This document shows, one piece after another, positions 8,983 to 22,384 of a stretch of 64,000 nucleotides of DNA (positions are counted from its first letter, which is position 1; every line of letters begins with the position of its first letter). This DNA comes from Citrobacter farmeri (GTDB lineage: Bacteria > Pseudomonadota > Gammaproteobacteria > Enterobacterales > Enterobacteriaceae): NCBI RefSeq assembly GCF_019048065.1, contig NZ_CP077291.1, forward strand, positions 4,340,001-4,404,000. The letters are read 5' to 3'. Made by a program: the position numbers and the translations under genes. The notes beneath the pieces were generated by a model that made no database searches, was not told where the DNA came from, and saw only the letters and a program-made list of their open reading frames with translations.

Positions 8983-10008
8983 ATGAAAAAGATGATGATA
9001 GCCACACTGGCTGCGGCCGGCGTGCTGCTTGCGGTTGCCAATCAGGCACATGCCGGGACCACGCTGGATGCTGTAAAAAAGAAAGGGTTCGTGCAATGCG
9101 GTATCAGTGACGGTCTTCCCGGTTTTTCTTACGCTGATGCAAACGGGAAATTCTCCGGGATAGATGTGGATGTTTGCCGTGGCGTTGCCGCCGCCGTCCT
9201 GGGTGATGATACAAAAGTAAAATATACCCCACTCACCGCAAAAGAACGCTTCACCGCATTACAGTCGGGCGAAGTCGATCTTCTTTCCCGTAATACCACC
9301 TGGACCTCTTCGCGTGATGCCGGAATGGGTATGTCATTCACCGGCGTCACCTATTACGATGGCATCGGCTTCCTGACCCATAACAAAGCGGGTCTGAAAA
9401 GTGCGAAAGAGTTAGATGGCGCCACCGTCTGTATCCAGGCGGGAACGGATACCGAACTGAACGTGGCCGATTATTTCAAAGCCAATAATATGAAATACAC
9501 CCCGGTCACCTTTGACCGCTCAGATGAGTCAGCAAAAGCACTGGAATCAGGACGTTGTGATACCCTCGCCTCTGACCAGTCCCAGCTGTATGCCTTACGC
9601 ATTAAACTCAGCAACCCGGCAGAATGGCTGGTGTTACCAGAGGTGATTTCGAAAGAACCGTTGGGCCCGGTCGTTCGTCGCGGCGATGATGAGTGGTTCT
9701 CTATTGTGCGCTGGACATTGTTCGCTATGTTGAATGCCGAAGAGATGGGCGTGACATCGAAAAATGTCGATGAGAAAGCGGCGAATCCTGCAACGCCAGA
9801 CATGGCGCATCTGCTGGGCAAAGAAGGCGACTACGGCAAAGATCTGAAGCTCGACAATAAATGGGCTTACAACATCATCAAGCAGGTAGGTAACTATGCG
9901 GAGATCTTTGAACGCAACGTGGGATCGGAAAGCCCACTGAAGATCAAACGTGGACAGAACAATCTCTGGAATAACGGCGGCATTCAATACGCACCGCCAG
10001 TGCGTTGA
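8983..10008 (+). CDS. yhdW: amino-acid ABC importer, periplasmic binding protein YhdW
   Basis: Periplasmic solute-binding protein of the polar/general amino-acid class. A Sec signal peptide (residues 1-24, cleaved after AHA) precedes a mature protein with a typical family-3 binding fold: LDAVKKKGFVQCG start, GIDVDVCRGVAAAVLGD, then a second lobe with TVCIQAGTDTELN. The frame is open for all 341 residues; in E. coli K-12 yhdW is annotated as a pseudogene. First gene of an operon with two permeases and an ATPase. Substrate is unproven; AapJ-like homology suggests L-amino acids. Confidence 0.92.
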   Translation: MKKMMIATLAAAGVLLAVANQAHAGTTLDAVKKKGFVQCGISDGLPGFSYADANGKFSGIDVDVCRGVAAAVLGDDTKVKYTPLTAKERFTALQSGEVDLLSRNTTWTSSRDAGMGMSFTGVTYYDGIGFLTHNKAGLKSAKELDGATVCIQAGTDTELNVADYFKANNMKYTPVTFDRSDESAKALESGRCDTLASDQSQLYALRIKLSNPAEWLVLPEVISKEPLGPVVRRGDDEWFSIVRWTLFAMLNAEEMGVTSKNVDEKAANPATPDMAHLLGKEGDYGKDLKLDNKWAYNIIKQVGNYAEIFERNVGSESPLKIKRGQNNLWNNGGIQYAPPVR

Positions 10009-10077
10009 GTCGTTGTGATGTAACGGGCGTCGCACGTGCGGCGCTCAGTTCAGAGTCATGGTTACCGAGGCTTTCTT

Positions 10078-11259
10078 ATGTTCCATCGCCGCTCAAATGT
10101 AAAAGGGTCACTCTCCTTTTCAAACCCTGCGGTCCGCGCCTGGCTGTTCCAGATCCTCGCCATTCTTGCGGTCGTGGCAGTTGCTATCTATCTCATTCAC
10201 AACACAATTAATAATCTAAGCAGTCGCGGCATTACCTCGGGCTTTGCCTTTCTCGACCGTAGCGCAGGATTTGGCATTGTCCAGCACCTGATCGACTATC
10301 AACAGGGTGACACCTACGGACGCGTTTTTCTGGTGGGGTTGCTTAATACGCTACTGGTTTCCGCACTGTGTATCGTGTTTGCGTCATTTATCGGCTTCTT
10401 TCTGGGGCTGGCGCGCCTGTCAGACAACTGGTTACTGCGTAAACTCTCAACGATTTATATCGAGACGTTCCGTAATATCCCGCCGCTACTGCAAATCTTT
10501 TTCTGGTACTTCGCGGTCCTACGCAATTTACCCGGCCCTCGCCAGGCCGCCAGTGCGCTGGAGATGGTCTTTTTGAGTAATCGGGGACTTTATATCCCGT
10601 CGCCGCAGTTTGGGGAAGGTGTGCTCGCTTTCGTGCTCTCAGCGGCGATTGCTATTGCGCTGTCCGTGGGTCTGTTCCGCTTCAATAAAATGCATCAGAT
10701 GAAAACGGGGCAGCTACGCAGAACCTGGCCCACGGCATTAGGCCTGATAGTGCTGTTGCCGCTCATCGCTCACTGGCTTTTTGGCGCGGCGCTGCATTGG
10801 GATATTCCGCAGCTACATGGCTTCAACTTTCGTGGCGGAATGGTGCTCATTCCTGAGCTGGCGGCCCTGACGCTGGCGTTGTCGGTATACACCTCGGCAT
10901 TTATTGCTGAAATCATCCGCGCAGGCATTCAGGCCGTTCCCCACGGTCAGCATGAAGCAGCCCGCTCTCTGGGGTTGCCCAATACCGTGACCCTTCGCCA
11001 GGTCATCATTCCTCAGGCGCTACGTGTCATTATTCCGCCGCTGACCAGTCAATATTTGAATATTGTGAAAAACTCATCGCTGGCCGCCGCCATTGGCTAT
11101 CCCGACATGGTATCACTGTTCGCTGGCACGGTGCTAAACCAGACAGGACAGGCCATTGAAACCATCGCCATCACGATGTCGGTGTACCTGATCATTAGCC
11201 TGAGCATCTCGCTGCTGATGAACATCTATAACCGGCGAATCGCCCTCATTGAGCGCTAA
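10078..11259 (+). CDS. yhdX: amino-acid ABC importer permease YhdX
   Basis: Inner-membrane permease of 393 residues with several hydrophobic spans and the permease signature EAARSLGLPNTVTLRQVIIPQAL (about residues 300-322) that docks on the ATPase. I place the start at 10078: GAGG lies seven bases upstream and the protein then matches E. coli YhdX; an upstream start at 10036 would add 14 residues without a clear ribosome site. It is 69 bases after yhdW and nine bases before yhdY, and pairs with YhdY as the membrane channel. Confidence 0.92.
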   Translation: MFHRRSNVKGSLSFSNPAVRAWLFQILAILAVVAVAIYLIHNTINNLSSRGITSGFAFLDRSAGFGIVQHLIDYQQGDTYGRVFLVGLLNTLLVSALCIVFASFIGFFLGLARLSDNWLLRKLSTIYIETFRNIPPLLQIFFWYFAVLRNLPGPRQAASALEMVFLSNRGLYIPSPQFGEGVLAFVLSAAIAIALSVGLFRFNKMHQMKTGQLRRTWPTALGLIVLLPLIAHWLFGAALHWDIPQLHGFNFRGGMVLIPELAALTLALSVYTSAFIAEIIRAGIQAVPHGQHEAARSLGLPNTVTLRQVIIPQALRVIIPPLTSQYLNIVKNSSLAAAIGYPDMVSLFAGTVLNQTGQAIETIAITMSVYLIISLSISLLMNIYNRRIALIER

Positions 11260-11268
11260 GGAACCATG

Positions 11269-12372
11269 ATGACAAAAGCACTGCTGTCTCATCCCATGCG
11301 CCCGGCCAGTAACGGTCCTGGTCGTTCGATCTTATGGGTACGAAAAAATCTCTTTTCCAGTTGGTCAAACAGCCTGCTGACACTGTTCTGTCTGTGGTTG
11401 ATGTGGGAGTTGATCCCCCCTTTGCTGAACTGGGCGTTTCTGCAGGCCAACTGGGTGGGTTCCACCCGTGCAGACTGTACCAAAGCCGGTGCCTGCTGGG
11501 TGTTCATTCACGAACGTTTTGGACAGTTCATGTATGGGCTGTACCCGCACGACCAGCGCTGGCGTATCAACCTGGCGTTGATCATCGGGTTGGCTTCTAT
11601 TGTTCCAATGTTCTGGAAAGCGCTGCCGCGTCGCGGGCGATACATCGCCGCCTGGGCCATCATTTACCCGATCATTGTCTGGTTCCTGCTATATGGCGGC
11701 TTTCTTGGGCTGGATCGCGTTGAAACGCGCCAATGGGGCGGGCTGACGCTGACCTTAATCATCGCATCTGTCGGGATCGCGGGGGCTCTGCCCTTAGGGA
11801 TTTTGCTGGCGCTGGGACGTCGCTCTCATATGCCCGTCGTGCGGATCTTATCCGTTATTTTTATCGAGTTCTGGCGTGGCGTACCGCTGATCACCGTCCT
11901 GTTTATGTCTTCGGTAATGCTGCCGCTGTTTATGTCAGAAGGAACCAGCATTGACAAGCTTATTCGGGCGCTGGTAGGCGTGATCCTCTTTCAGTCGGCC
12001 TATGTCGCGGAAGTCGTACGTGGGGGACTACAGGCATTACCGAAAGGGCAATACGAAGCGGCAGAATCTCTGGCATTAGGCTACTGGAAAACCCAGGGAT
12101 TGGTCATTCTTCCTCAGGCCCTAAAGCTGGTCATTCCTGGGCTGGTCAACACGATTATTGCCCTGTTTAAAGATACCAGTCTGGTCATCATCATCGGCTT
12201 GTTCGATCTTTTCAGCAGCGTGCAGCAAGCGACGGTGGACCCGGCCTGGCTGGGGATGTCGACGGAAGGCTATGTTTTCGCTGCTCTAATCTACTGGATT
12301 TTTTGTTTCAGCATGTCGCGCTACAGCCAGCATCTGGAAAAGCGCTTTAACACCGGGCGTACACCGCACTGA
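11269..12372 (+). CDS. yhdY: amino-acid ABC importer permease YhdY
   Basis: Second membrane subunit of the importer, 367 residues, with an [21 protein letters not shown] coupling motif near residue 260. Two adjacent ATGs (11266 and 11269) exist; AAGGA, which overlaps the yhdX stop, is better spaced for the second, and that gives the E. coli length. A cysteine-containing loop (CTKAGACW, about residues 69-76) sits after the first span, probably in the periplasm. Translation is likely coupled to yhdX. Confidence 0.92.
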   Translation: MTKALLSHPMRPASNGPGRSILWVRKNLFSSWSNSLLTLFCLWLMWELIPPLLNWAFLQANWVGSTRADCTKAGACWVFIHERFGQFMYGLYPHDQRWRINLALIIGLASIVPMFWKALPRRGRYIAAWAIIYPIIVWFLLYGGFLGLDRVETRQWGGLTLTLIIASVGIAGALPLGILLALGRRSHMPVVRILSVIFIEFWRGVPLITVLFMSSVMLPLFMSEGTSIDKLIRALVGVILFQSAYVAEVVRGGLQALPKGQYEAAESLALGYWKTQGLVILPQALKLVIPGLVNTIIALFKDTSLVIIIGLFDLFSSVQQATVDPAWLGMSTEGYVFAALIYWIFCFSMSRYSQHLEKRFNTGRTPH

Positions 12373-12379
12373 GGATTCT

Positions 12380-13138
12380 ATGAGCCAACTATTAATACAA
12401 CCTGCCGACGCGATGATTACGCTGGAAAACGTCAACAAGTGGTACGGACAATTTCACGTTCTGAAGGACATCAACCTGCGCGTTAAGCAAGGGGAACGCA
12501 TTGTATTATGCGGGCCTTCGGGTTCAGGGAAATCAACCACCATCCGCTGTATCAACCATCTGGAAGAACATCAGCAGGGAAGAATCATTGTTGATGGGAT
12601 TGAGCTAAATGAGGACATCCGCAATATTGAGCGCGTCCGACAGGAAGTCGGCATGGTGTTCCAGCACTTTAATCTCTTTCCTCATCTGACAGTTCTACAA
12701 AACTGTACGTTGGCGCCAATTTGGGTGCGTAAGATGCCGGTAAAAGAAGCCGAAGCGCTAGGGATGCACTACCTGGAGCGTGTGCGCATTGCAGAACACG
12801 CGCATAAATTTCCGGGGCAGATTTCCGGCGGGCAGCAACAGCGTGTAGCCATTGCCCGCTCGCTATGTATGAAACCCAAAATTATGCTGTTTGATGAGCC
12901 CACGTCAGCGCTGGATCCCGAGATGGTAAAAGAGGTTCTGGATACGATGATTGGCCTGGCGCAGTCAGGAATGACAATGCTTTGCGTAACACATGAGATG
13001 GGATTTGCCAGAACAGTGGCAGACAGGGTGATCTTTATGGATCGCGGAGAAATTGTTGAACAGGCACCGCCGGATGAGTTTTTTGCTCATCCTAAATCAG
13101 AACGTACACGTGCGTTTCTATCACAGGTTATACATTAA
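12380..13138 (+). CDS. yhdZ: amino-acid ABC importer ATPase YhdZ
   Basis: Cytoplasmic ATP-binding subunit, 252 residues. Walker A is GPSGSGKST (45-53), the Q-loop is in [11 protein letters not shown], the signature is ISGGQQQR and Walker B is IMLFDEP, followed by the switch histidine in CVTHEM. It closes the yhdWXYZ operon seven bases after yhdY. High similarity to GlnQ/HisP-type ATPases fits amino-acid import. The stop is 11 bases before the outer rRNA terminator, which may serve both strands. Confidence 0.95.
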   Translation: MSQLLIQPADAMITLENVNKWYGQFHVLKDINLRVKQGERIVLCGPSGSGKSTTIRCINHLEEHQQGRIIVDGIELNEDIRNIERVRQEVGMVFQHFNLFPHLTVLQNCTLAPIWVRKMPVKEAEALGMHYLERVRIAEHAHKFPGQISGGQQQRVAIARSLCMKPKIMLFDEPTSALDPEMVKEVLDTMIGLAQSGMTMLCVTHEMGFARTVADRVIFMDRGEIVEQAPPDEFFAHPKSERTRAFLSQVIH

Positions 13139-13149
13139 TCAGAATGTAA

Positions 13150-13175
13150 AAAGGCCACCCTGATGGATGGCCTTT
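13150..13175. terminator. terminator between yhdZ and rRNA operon (T2, bidirectional)
   Basis: AAAGGCCA and TGGCCTTT form an eight-base stem with a ten-base loop. A/T runs lie on both sides, so it can end yhdZ transcription on the plus strand and act as second terminator of the rRNA operon on the minus strand. Confidence 0.75.
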
Positions 13176-13238
13176 GGCTTTTCTGTGCCTAACTCCGCCT
13201 GATGATGGCGCTAGTCAGGCTTTCAGCACAGGAAAAAC

Positions 13239-13268
13239 AAAAGGCCCAGTCTTCCGACTGGGCCTTTT
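13239..13268 (-). terminator. rRNA operon terminator T1
   Basis: AAAAGGCCCAGT, CTTCCG, ACTGGGCCTTTT is a twelve-base perfect stem, very like the T1 terminator of E. coli rrn operons. It lies ten bases past the distal 5S gene on the minus strand. Confidence 0.9.
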
Positions 13269-13278
13269 GTTTGATTTG

Positions 13279-13398
13279 ATGTCTGGCAGTTCCCTACTCT
13301 CGCATGGGGAGGCCCCACACTACCATCGGCGCTACGGCGTTTCACTTCTGAGTTCGGCATGGGGTCAGGTGGGACCACCGCGCTACAGCCGCCAGACA
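13279..13398 (-). rRNA. rrfF: 5S ribosomal RNA (distal copy)
   Basis: A complete 120-base 5S rRNA. It differs from the other copy at five positions. Two of these (base 3 C to U and base 117 G to A) restore a pair in helix I, so the gene looks functional. It is the last gene of the operon after tRNA-Thr, as in E. coli rrnD. Confidence 0.96.
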
Positions 13399-13436
13399 AA
13401 TTCTTTTCTACTGTGCCGAACTTTAACCTAATTAAG

Positions 13437-13512
13437 TGGTGCTGATACCCAGAGTCGAACTGGGGACCTCACCCTTACCAAGGGTGCGCTCTACCAACTG
13501 AGCCATATCAGC
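13437..13512 (-). tRNA. thrV: tRNA-Thr (GGT)
   Basis: A 76-base tRNA with CCA encoded. The anticodon GGU sits in the loop of the stem CCCUU/AAGGG, and the acceptor GCUGAUA pairs with UAUCAGC. Its position between two 5S genes is the hallmark of the E. coli rrnD operon. Confidence 0.97.
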
Positions 13513-13524
13513 ACGCTAAATTTG

Positions 13525-13644
13525 ATGCCTGGCAGTTCCCTACTCTCACATGGGGAGACCCCACACTACCATCGGCGCTACGGCGTTTCACTTCTGAGTT
13601 CGGCATGGGGTCAGGTGGGACCACCGCGCTACTGCCGCCAGGCA
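13525..13644 (-). rRNA. rrfD: 5S ribosomal RNA (proximal copy)
   Basis: A complete 120-base 5S rRNA starting UGCCUGGCGGCAGUAGC and ending GCCAGGCAU, about 93 bases after the 23S gene. It is the standard-position copy. Confidence 0.97.
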
Positions 13645-13737
13645 AATTCTGTTTCATCACCCCGTTTCCACGAAGTGACATAATCTGTTATCAAGCTGAT
13701 ATTGATGTCTCTCACGCCAAAACATCTTCGGCGTTGT

Positions 13738-16644
<2,907 letters not shown>

Positions 16645-16742
16645 TCACAACCCGAAGATGTTTCACTTCATGATTGCGAAAATTTGAGAGACTCGAACAC
16701 ACCATTAAAGATGTGTCGTTTCAATTTTCAGCTTGATCCAGA

Positions 16743-16755
16743 TTTTTAAAGAGCA
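16743..16755 (-). promoter_or_regulatory. boxA antitermination site in 16S-23S spacer
   Basis: Read on the minus strand the site is TGCTCTTTAAAAA, the boxA core used by the Nus factor complex to prevent termination in rRNA genes. It lies in the 172-base spacer between tRNA-Ala and 23S. Confidence 0.75.
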
Positions 16756-16816
16756 AAACTTCGCAGTGAACCCTTTCAGGTACACTCTGAAGTTTTCTTG
16801 ATTACGTTCTACAGTA

Positions 16817-16892
16817 TGGTGGAGCTATGCGGGATCGAACCGCAGACCTCCTGCGTGCAAAGCAGGCGCTCTCCCAGCTGAGCTATAGCCCC
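16817..16892 (-). tRNA. alaU: tRNA-Ala (TGC)
   Basis: A 76-base tRNA with encoded CCA, acceptor GGGGCUA and anticodon UGC in the loop CUUUGCACG. It is in the 16S-23S spacer after tRNA-Ile, as in E. coli rrnA, rrnD and rrnH. Confidence 0.97.
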
Positions 16893-16920
16893 ATACAGTG
16901 TAGTTAAAACCTCGTCCCTA

Positions 16921-17000
16921 ATTCGTTTCCGGGCGCGGCGTGGTGAGGCGAAGCATACTGAAGTATGCGAGCATTGCCACAACAAAGCACGGGAGCGAAT
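16921..17000 (-). repeat. 80-base imperfect hairpin in tRNA-Ile/tRNA-Ala spacer
   Basis: Two 38-base arms (ATTCG... and ...CGAAT) fold back around TGAA, with a perfect apex GCATAC/GTATGC and a mismatched middle. The flanks resemble the E. coli spacer, which as I recall is only about 40 bases, so this looks like an inserted or expanded stem-loop. It would form in the precursor transcript. Confidence 0.7.
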
Positions 17001-17001
17001 T

Positions 17002-17078
<77 letters not shown>

Positions 17079-17147
17079 GTAGAGGTTTTACTGCTCGTTT
17101 TTCATCAGACAATCTGTGTGGACACTACAAAGGCAGGTTCTTTAAGG

Positions 17148-18689
<1,542 letters not shown>

Positions 18690-18818
18690 AAGTTTGATGC
18701 TCGTGAATTAAACTTCGTAATGAATTACGTGTTCACTCAGAGACTTGGTATTCATTTTTCGTCTTGCGACGTTAAGAATCCATGTCACTTTGAGTGCCCA
18801 CACAGATTGTCTGATAAA

Positions 18819-18831
18819 TTGTTAAAGAGCA
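18819..18831 (-). promoter_or_regulatory. boxA antitermination site in 16S leader
   Basis: On the minus strand TGCTCTTTAACAA is the exact leader boxA of enterobacterial rRNA operons, placed between P2 and the 16S gene. Confidence 0.85.
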
Positions 18832-18869
18832 GTTGCGACGCGCTTCAGCGCTCTGTCGCGAGGTGGCGT

Positions 18870-18897
18870 ATATTACGCTTTCCTCTTTCAGAGTCAA
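18870..18897 (-). promoter_or_regulatory. rRNA promoter P2
   Basis: On the minus strand TTGACT (18892-18897) and TAATAT (18870-18875) are 16 bases apart and followed by a GC-rich ACGCC discriminator. Confidence 0.85.
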
Positions 18898-18976
18898 CCC
18901 TGATTTTCAGGATTTTTCTCTTCGCTGTGACGACCATCTTGTGAAGCGTTTCACTTTGTCGTCTCAACGGAGGCGC

Positions 18977-19004
18977 ATTATAGGGATCCCAATTTTTTGC
19001 ACAA
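18977..19004 (-). promoter_or_regulatory. rRNA promoter P1
   Basis: On the minus strand TTGTGC (18999-19004) and TATAAT (18977-18982) are 16 bases apart, followed by GCGCCTCC. Upstream (19005 onward) is an A-rich stretch typical of an UP element; Fis sites should lie further upstream but I cannot place them firmly. About 107 bases separate P1 from P2. Confidence 0.88.
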
Positions 19005-19157
19005 GACTTTTTTGGATCTTTTTTTTCGTTTGCTGCTTTTTCATCCCCTTCGCTCCCTTCATGCGCAATTTGGCGGATTTTTGATAGATAAAGCACTTGC
19101 GCAAGGCCAGAAATGCAACCAAAGTCATCATTACTGTTCTCTTTCCTTGAGGTAGAC

Positions 19158-19712
19158 ATGTCTGACGTATTACGTCCTTATAAGGATCTTTTCCCACAGA
19201 TCGGCCAACGAGTGATGCTCGACGGCAGCAGTGTGATCATTGGTGACGTTCGCCTGGCGGACGATGTGGGGATCTGGCCGCTTGTCGCGATCCGTGGCGA
19301 TGTGAATTACGTTGCGATCGGGGCGCGGACGAATATTCAGGATGGCAGCGTGCTGCACGTCACGCACAAATCCACTTCCAACCCGGATGGCAATCCGCTC
19401 ATTGTGGGGGAAGATGTGACGGTCGGACATAAAGTGATGTTGCATGGCTGCATCATCGGCAACCGCGTCCTGGTCGGTATGGGATCGATTCTACTGGATG
19501 GCGCGGTGATAGAAGATGAGGTAATGATTGGGGCGGGAAGTCTGGTGCCGCAAAACAAACGCCTGGAGAGCGGCTATCTCTATTTAGGGAGTCCGGTCAA
19601 GCAGATCCGGCCACTCACCGAGGAAGAGAAAGCCGGACTGCAATACTCCGCCAGAAATTATGTGAAATGGAAAGACGAGTATCTCGCTCAGGGTAACCAG
19701 ACCCAACCGTGA
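19158..19712 (+). CDS. yrdA: gamma-carbonic-anhydrase-like protein YrdA
   Basis: A 184-residue hexapeptide-repeat protein predicted to form a left-handed beta-helix trimer. Repeats such as VGHKVMLHGCIIGNRVLVGMGSILLDG are visible, with metal-ligand histidines in LHVTHK and VGHKVMLH, as in gamma carbonic anhydrases. Enzyme activity is unproven. The ATG at 19158 was chosen because GAGG precedes it and the protein then matches E. coli; an upstream in-frame start would add 15 poor residues. It points away from the rRNA operon and its end overlaps yrdB on the other strand by 25 bases. Confidence 0.9.
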   Translation: MSDVLRPYKDLFPQIGQRVMLDGSSVIIGDVRLADDVGIWPLVAIRGDVNYVAIGARTNIQDGSVLHVTHKSTSNPDGNPLIVGEDVTVGHKVMLHGCIIGNRVLVGMGSILLDGAVIEDEVMIGAGSLVPQNKRLESGYLYLGSPVKQIRPLTEEEKAGLQYSARNYVKWKDEYLAQGNQTQP

Positions 19713-19945
19713 ACGTCTTCTTGCTGGGACTGGATCAGCGCTTCCGCTTCTTCTTCCAGATCCCAGCGATATTCGCAAAAGTGGGCTAACCATTGCTCCA
19801 CCGTTTCACCACCAAAGCGATTCGCCAGCGTTTCTGCCTTAATTGCGCACATTAACTGCATGCCATTAACCAACGCGGGAAAGCAGACCGCTTTTTTCTG
19901 CGCATCCCACTCTTCCCTGTCTGGAAACTGGATAGCCTGATTCAT
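19688..19945 (-). CDS. yrdB: DUF1488-family protein YrdB
   Basis: An 85-residue soluble, acidic protein of unknown function, matching E. coli YrdB. Its ATG overlaps the aroE stop (ATGA), so it is translationally coupled as the last gene of the dprA-aroE run. The C-terminal end is acidic and glutamate-rich ([12 protein letters not shown]). Its last 25 bases lie opposite the end of yrdA. Confidence 0.85.
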   Translation of the reverse strand: MNQAIQFPDREEWDAQKKAVCFPALVNGMQLMCAIKAETLANRFGGETVEQWLAHFCEYRWDLEEEAEALIQSQQEDVHGWVWLP

Positions 19946-20760
19946 GCGGACAACTCCTGCTTGAGGCGCGCAATCACCGGTTCAATTTCCGGCAACACGC
20001 CGTGCCAGAGCAGTACGGCGTGAGCCGCTTGCCCCACCAGCATCCCCAGGCCATCGGCATAACGTTTAGCGCCCTGGCGTTCACACCAGGAAAGAAACGG
20101 CGTATTGCCCTTTTGGTAGAACATGTCGTAACAACATACAGACGGACGAATGAGCGATGTCGGGATCGCGGGGATCTCACCGCTGATGCCGCTGGAAGTG
20201 GCATTGATGATCAGATCAAACTCATGTCCTTCCAGCTCATCCATACCCAGCGCCTGCACGCTTCCCGTATGCGCAAAAACCTGTGCCAGTTCTTCCGCAC
20301 GGGATGCTGTACGGTTGACGATAGTTACCCCGCAATCCATAGAAAGCAATGGTAACAGTACGCCACGCGAAGCCCCTCCCGCGCCAATTAGCAGGATACG
20401 CTGCCCCGGTTGAATAAATGACAGGCGTTCGAGATCGCTTAGCAGACCTATGCCGTCCGTATTATCGCCAAGCAAACGTCCATCTTCGAGCCGCTTGATT
20501 GTATTCACCGCGCCAGCCAGCGCAGCACGCTCCGTGAGTTCATCTGCACGGGCAAACGCCTCTTCTTTAAACGGCACCGTTATGTTCACCCCTTTACCCC
20601 CATCGGCAAAGAACGCATTTAGGGTATTAATGAAATCATTAACGGGTGCCAGCACGCGGCCATACGGATGCGCAATACGCAGTTGCTGTGCAAATTGCTG
20701 ATGAATAAACGGCGATTTGCTGTGTGCGATTGGATTACCAAAAACAGCATAGGTTTCCAT
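19942..20760 (-). CDS. aroE: shikimate dehydrogenase
   Basis: Reduces 3-dehydroshikimate to shikimate with NADPH in aromatic amino-acid synthesis. The 272 residues show the shikimate-binding SKSPFIH (14-20), catalytic Lys65 in [15 protein letters not shown], and the NADPH motif GAGGASRG. Two adjacent ATGs exist (20763 and 20760); I use the second, which gives the E. coli length. The gene begins just after the tsaC stop and ends in the yrdB start, so the three are co-translated. Confidence 0.96.
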   Translation of the reverse strand: METYAVFGNPIAHSKSPFIHQQFAQQLRIAHPYGRVLAPVNDFINTLNAFFADGGKGVNITVPFKEEAFARADELTERAALAGAVNTIKRLEDGRLLGDNTDGIGLLSDLERLSFIQPGQRILLIGAGGASRGVLLPLLSMDCGVTIVNRTASRAEELAQVFAHTGSVQALGMDELEGHEFDLIINATSSGISGEIPAIPTSLIRPSVCCYDMFYQKGNTPFLSWCERQGAKRYADGLGMLVGQAAHAVLLWHGVLPEIEPVIARLKQELSA

Positions 20761-20764
20761 CATC

Positions 20765-21337
20765 TTACCCCTGTCGAAACAGCTCACCCGTCAGGGCATC
20801 ACGTATTTCCGAAGGATTCAAGCGCCCCCCGGTTTCCCCTGACACCACCGGGAAGTCTGTACCAAACTGCGCCTGGACTTCTTCTACCGTACGGCAAGGA
20901 GGTAATCCACTCAGGTTGGCGCTGGTTGAAACCAACGGTTTACCATAAGCCTGGCACAAAGCGACCACCAGCGGATGATCCGTTACGCGCACGGCCAGTG
21001 AATCAAAGCGCCCCGTCAACCAGCGAGGCGTTGTCGTCGGCGCGGGGAAAACAAAAGTCACCGGACCTGGCCAACGCGCAAACACGGCATCACGCTGGGC
21101 ATCGGTAAGCATACTATCGTCAATATACGGTTTGAGCTGCTCAAAGCTGGCGGCAATCAAAATTAACCCTTTATCGACCGGGCGCTGTTTTAAGGCCAAC
21201 AGGCGATTAACGGCCACTTCGCTATCGGGATCGCACCCGACACCAAAAACGGCTTCTGTTGGATAGGCGATGACATTTTCTTTATTCAGTACCTCTATCG
21301 CGTCAGCGATGGGGTCTGTTGGCAGGTTATTATTCAC
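20765..21337 (-). CDS. tsaC: threonylcarbamoyl-AMP synthase TsaC
   Basis: Makes threonylcarbamoyl-AMP from threonine, bicarbonate and ATP, the first step of the essential t6A37 tRNA modification. The 190 residues belong to the YrdC/Sua5 fold, with the substrate-pocket stretch [14 protein letters not shown] (about residues 24-37), KQRP and STSANLSG. The start is a GTG at 21337 preceded by GGAAC; it overlaps the end of yrdD by eight bases. An upstream ATG would add ten residues unlike the family. Confidence 0.93.
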   Translation of the reverse strand: MNNNLPTDPIADAIEVLNKENVIAYPTEAVFGVGCDPDSEVAVNRLLALKQRPVDKGLILIAASFEQLKPYIDDSMLTDAQRDAVFARWPGPVTFVFPAPTTTPRWLTGRFDSLAVRVTDHPLVVALCQAYGKPLVSTSANLSGLPPCRTVEEVQAQFGTDFPVVSGETGGRLNPSEIRDALTGELFRQG

Positions 21338-21884
21338 TTGTTTGTTCCGCCGAAACCGGCTTTCCACATTGTTTACTGGCGCAAAAGTGCTTCACACCCT
21401 GCGCGGTTTTCTTTTCGATGAGTAGCGGATAGTGACACTCTGGGCACTCTCCGGCTATCGGTTTGAAGTTAATGACAAACTGGCACTCCGGATAGCGATC
21501 GCAGGAGTGGAAGGTTTTGCCATAACGAGAACGCCGCTGGACCAGGTGACCTGTCTGGCATTGAGGACAAGTAATTGCGGTTTCATCGGGCTTATCAATG
21601 AGCTCGGTATGCTCACATTCAGGATAGTTGCTGCAGCCGATAAACATGCCAAAACGCCCCTGGCGCAACACCAGTTCACCGCCGCAGTCAGGACAATGTT
21701 TCCCCTCCAGAACTTTGACGATATGTCCGTCCGCTGAGGATTTCAACGGACGGATATAGTCACATTCCGGATAGTGCGAGCAACCAAGAAACGGACCATG
21801 TTTCCCGGAGCGAATTACCAGTTCAGCCCCGCACTGTGGGCAGGGCTCATTTTTACGCACCGAAAACAGTGCTGATTTAGTCAT
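21330..21884 (-). CDS. yrdD: topoisomerase-type zinc-ribbon protein YrdD
   Basis: A 184-residue protein made almost entirely of four zinc ribbons of the kind found at the C terminus of DNA topoisomerase I. Each ribbon has CPxC and a second pair: CPQC...YPEC, CPDC...YPEC, CPQC...YPEC and CPEC...KQCG. No topoisomerase catalytic core is present. It probably binds single-stranded nucleic acid, but its role is unknown. It lies between smg and tsaC in one transcription unit. Confidence 0.9.
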   Translation of the reverse strand: MTKSALFSVRKNEPCPQCGAELVIRSGKHGPFLGCSHYPECDYIRPLKSSADGHIVKVLEGKHCPDCGGELVLRQGRFGMFIGCSNYPECEHTELIDKPDETAITCPQCQTGHLVQRRSRYGKTFHSCDRYPECQFVINFKPIAGECPECHYPLLIEKKTAQGVKHFCASKQCGKPVSAEQTSE

Positions 21885-21910
21885 AACAACTCATGCTGAA
21901 TTAAGGTTGA

Positions 21911-22384
21911 TTAATGCAGCATACCTTCATTCACTTCAAAGAGTAATTCTTCCATTTGCTGATATGCATTTTCACAACCCGGAATGTTGAACAAAACCAT
22001 CAGGATAACCCACTTCAGGTCTTCCAGGTCGAATTCTGCGGTATCCAGCGCGAGCACACGTTCAATCACCATTTCTCGCGTTTCGAGGTTTAGCACCTGG
22101 ATCTGCTCAAGGAATAACAGAAATCCCCGGCAACTGGCATCCAGTCGGTCACACTCTTCTGGTGTATAGATGCGCAGAGAGAGGGGATCGGAAGCGAGTT
22201 GCATCGGCTCGGCAAGACCTTCCTGATAGTCAGCAAGCTTTTCCAGCCACAGGAGCGCATTGTAGATGTCTTCACGATCAAAACCAGCGTCGGTAAGATC
22301 CCGTTCAAGTTTGTCCTGATCCACTCGTAATTCAGCTTCATTGTGGATATATGTCTCAAACAAATACATTAGTACGTCGAACAT
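21911..22384 (-). CDS. smg: DUF494 protein Smg
   Basis: A 157-residue acidic, mainly helical protein of the DUF494/Smg family with no assigned function. It matches E. coli Smg in length. Its start overlaps the end of dprA by 29 bases, an unusually long overlap that ties their translation together. The following gene yrdD begins 26 bases after its stop. Confidence 0.9.
   Translation of the reverse strand: MFDVLMYLFETYIHNEAELRVDQDKLERDLTDAGFDREDIYNALLWLEKLADYQEGLAEPMQLASDPLSLRIYTPEECDRLDASCRGFLLFLEQIQVLNLETREMVIERVLALDTAEFDLEDLKWVILMVLFNIPGCENAYQQMEELLFEVNEGMLH

Noticed and set aside
8732..9110. Two small plus-strand frames upstream of and overlapping yhdW
   Set aside because: They overlap the sigma-54 promoter and the yhdW signal peptide region, lack ribosome sites and have no family features.
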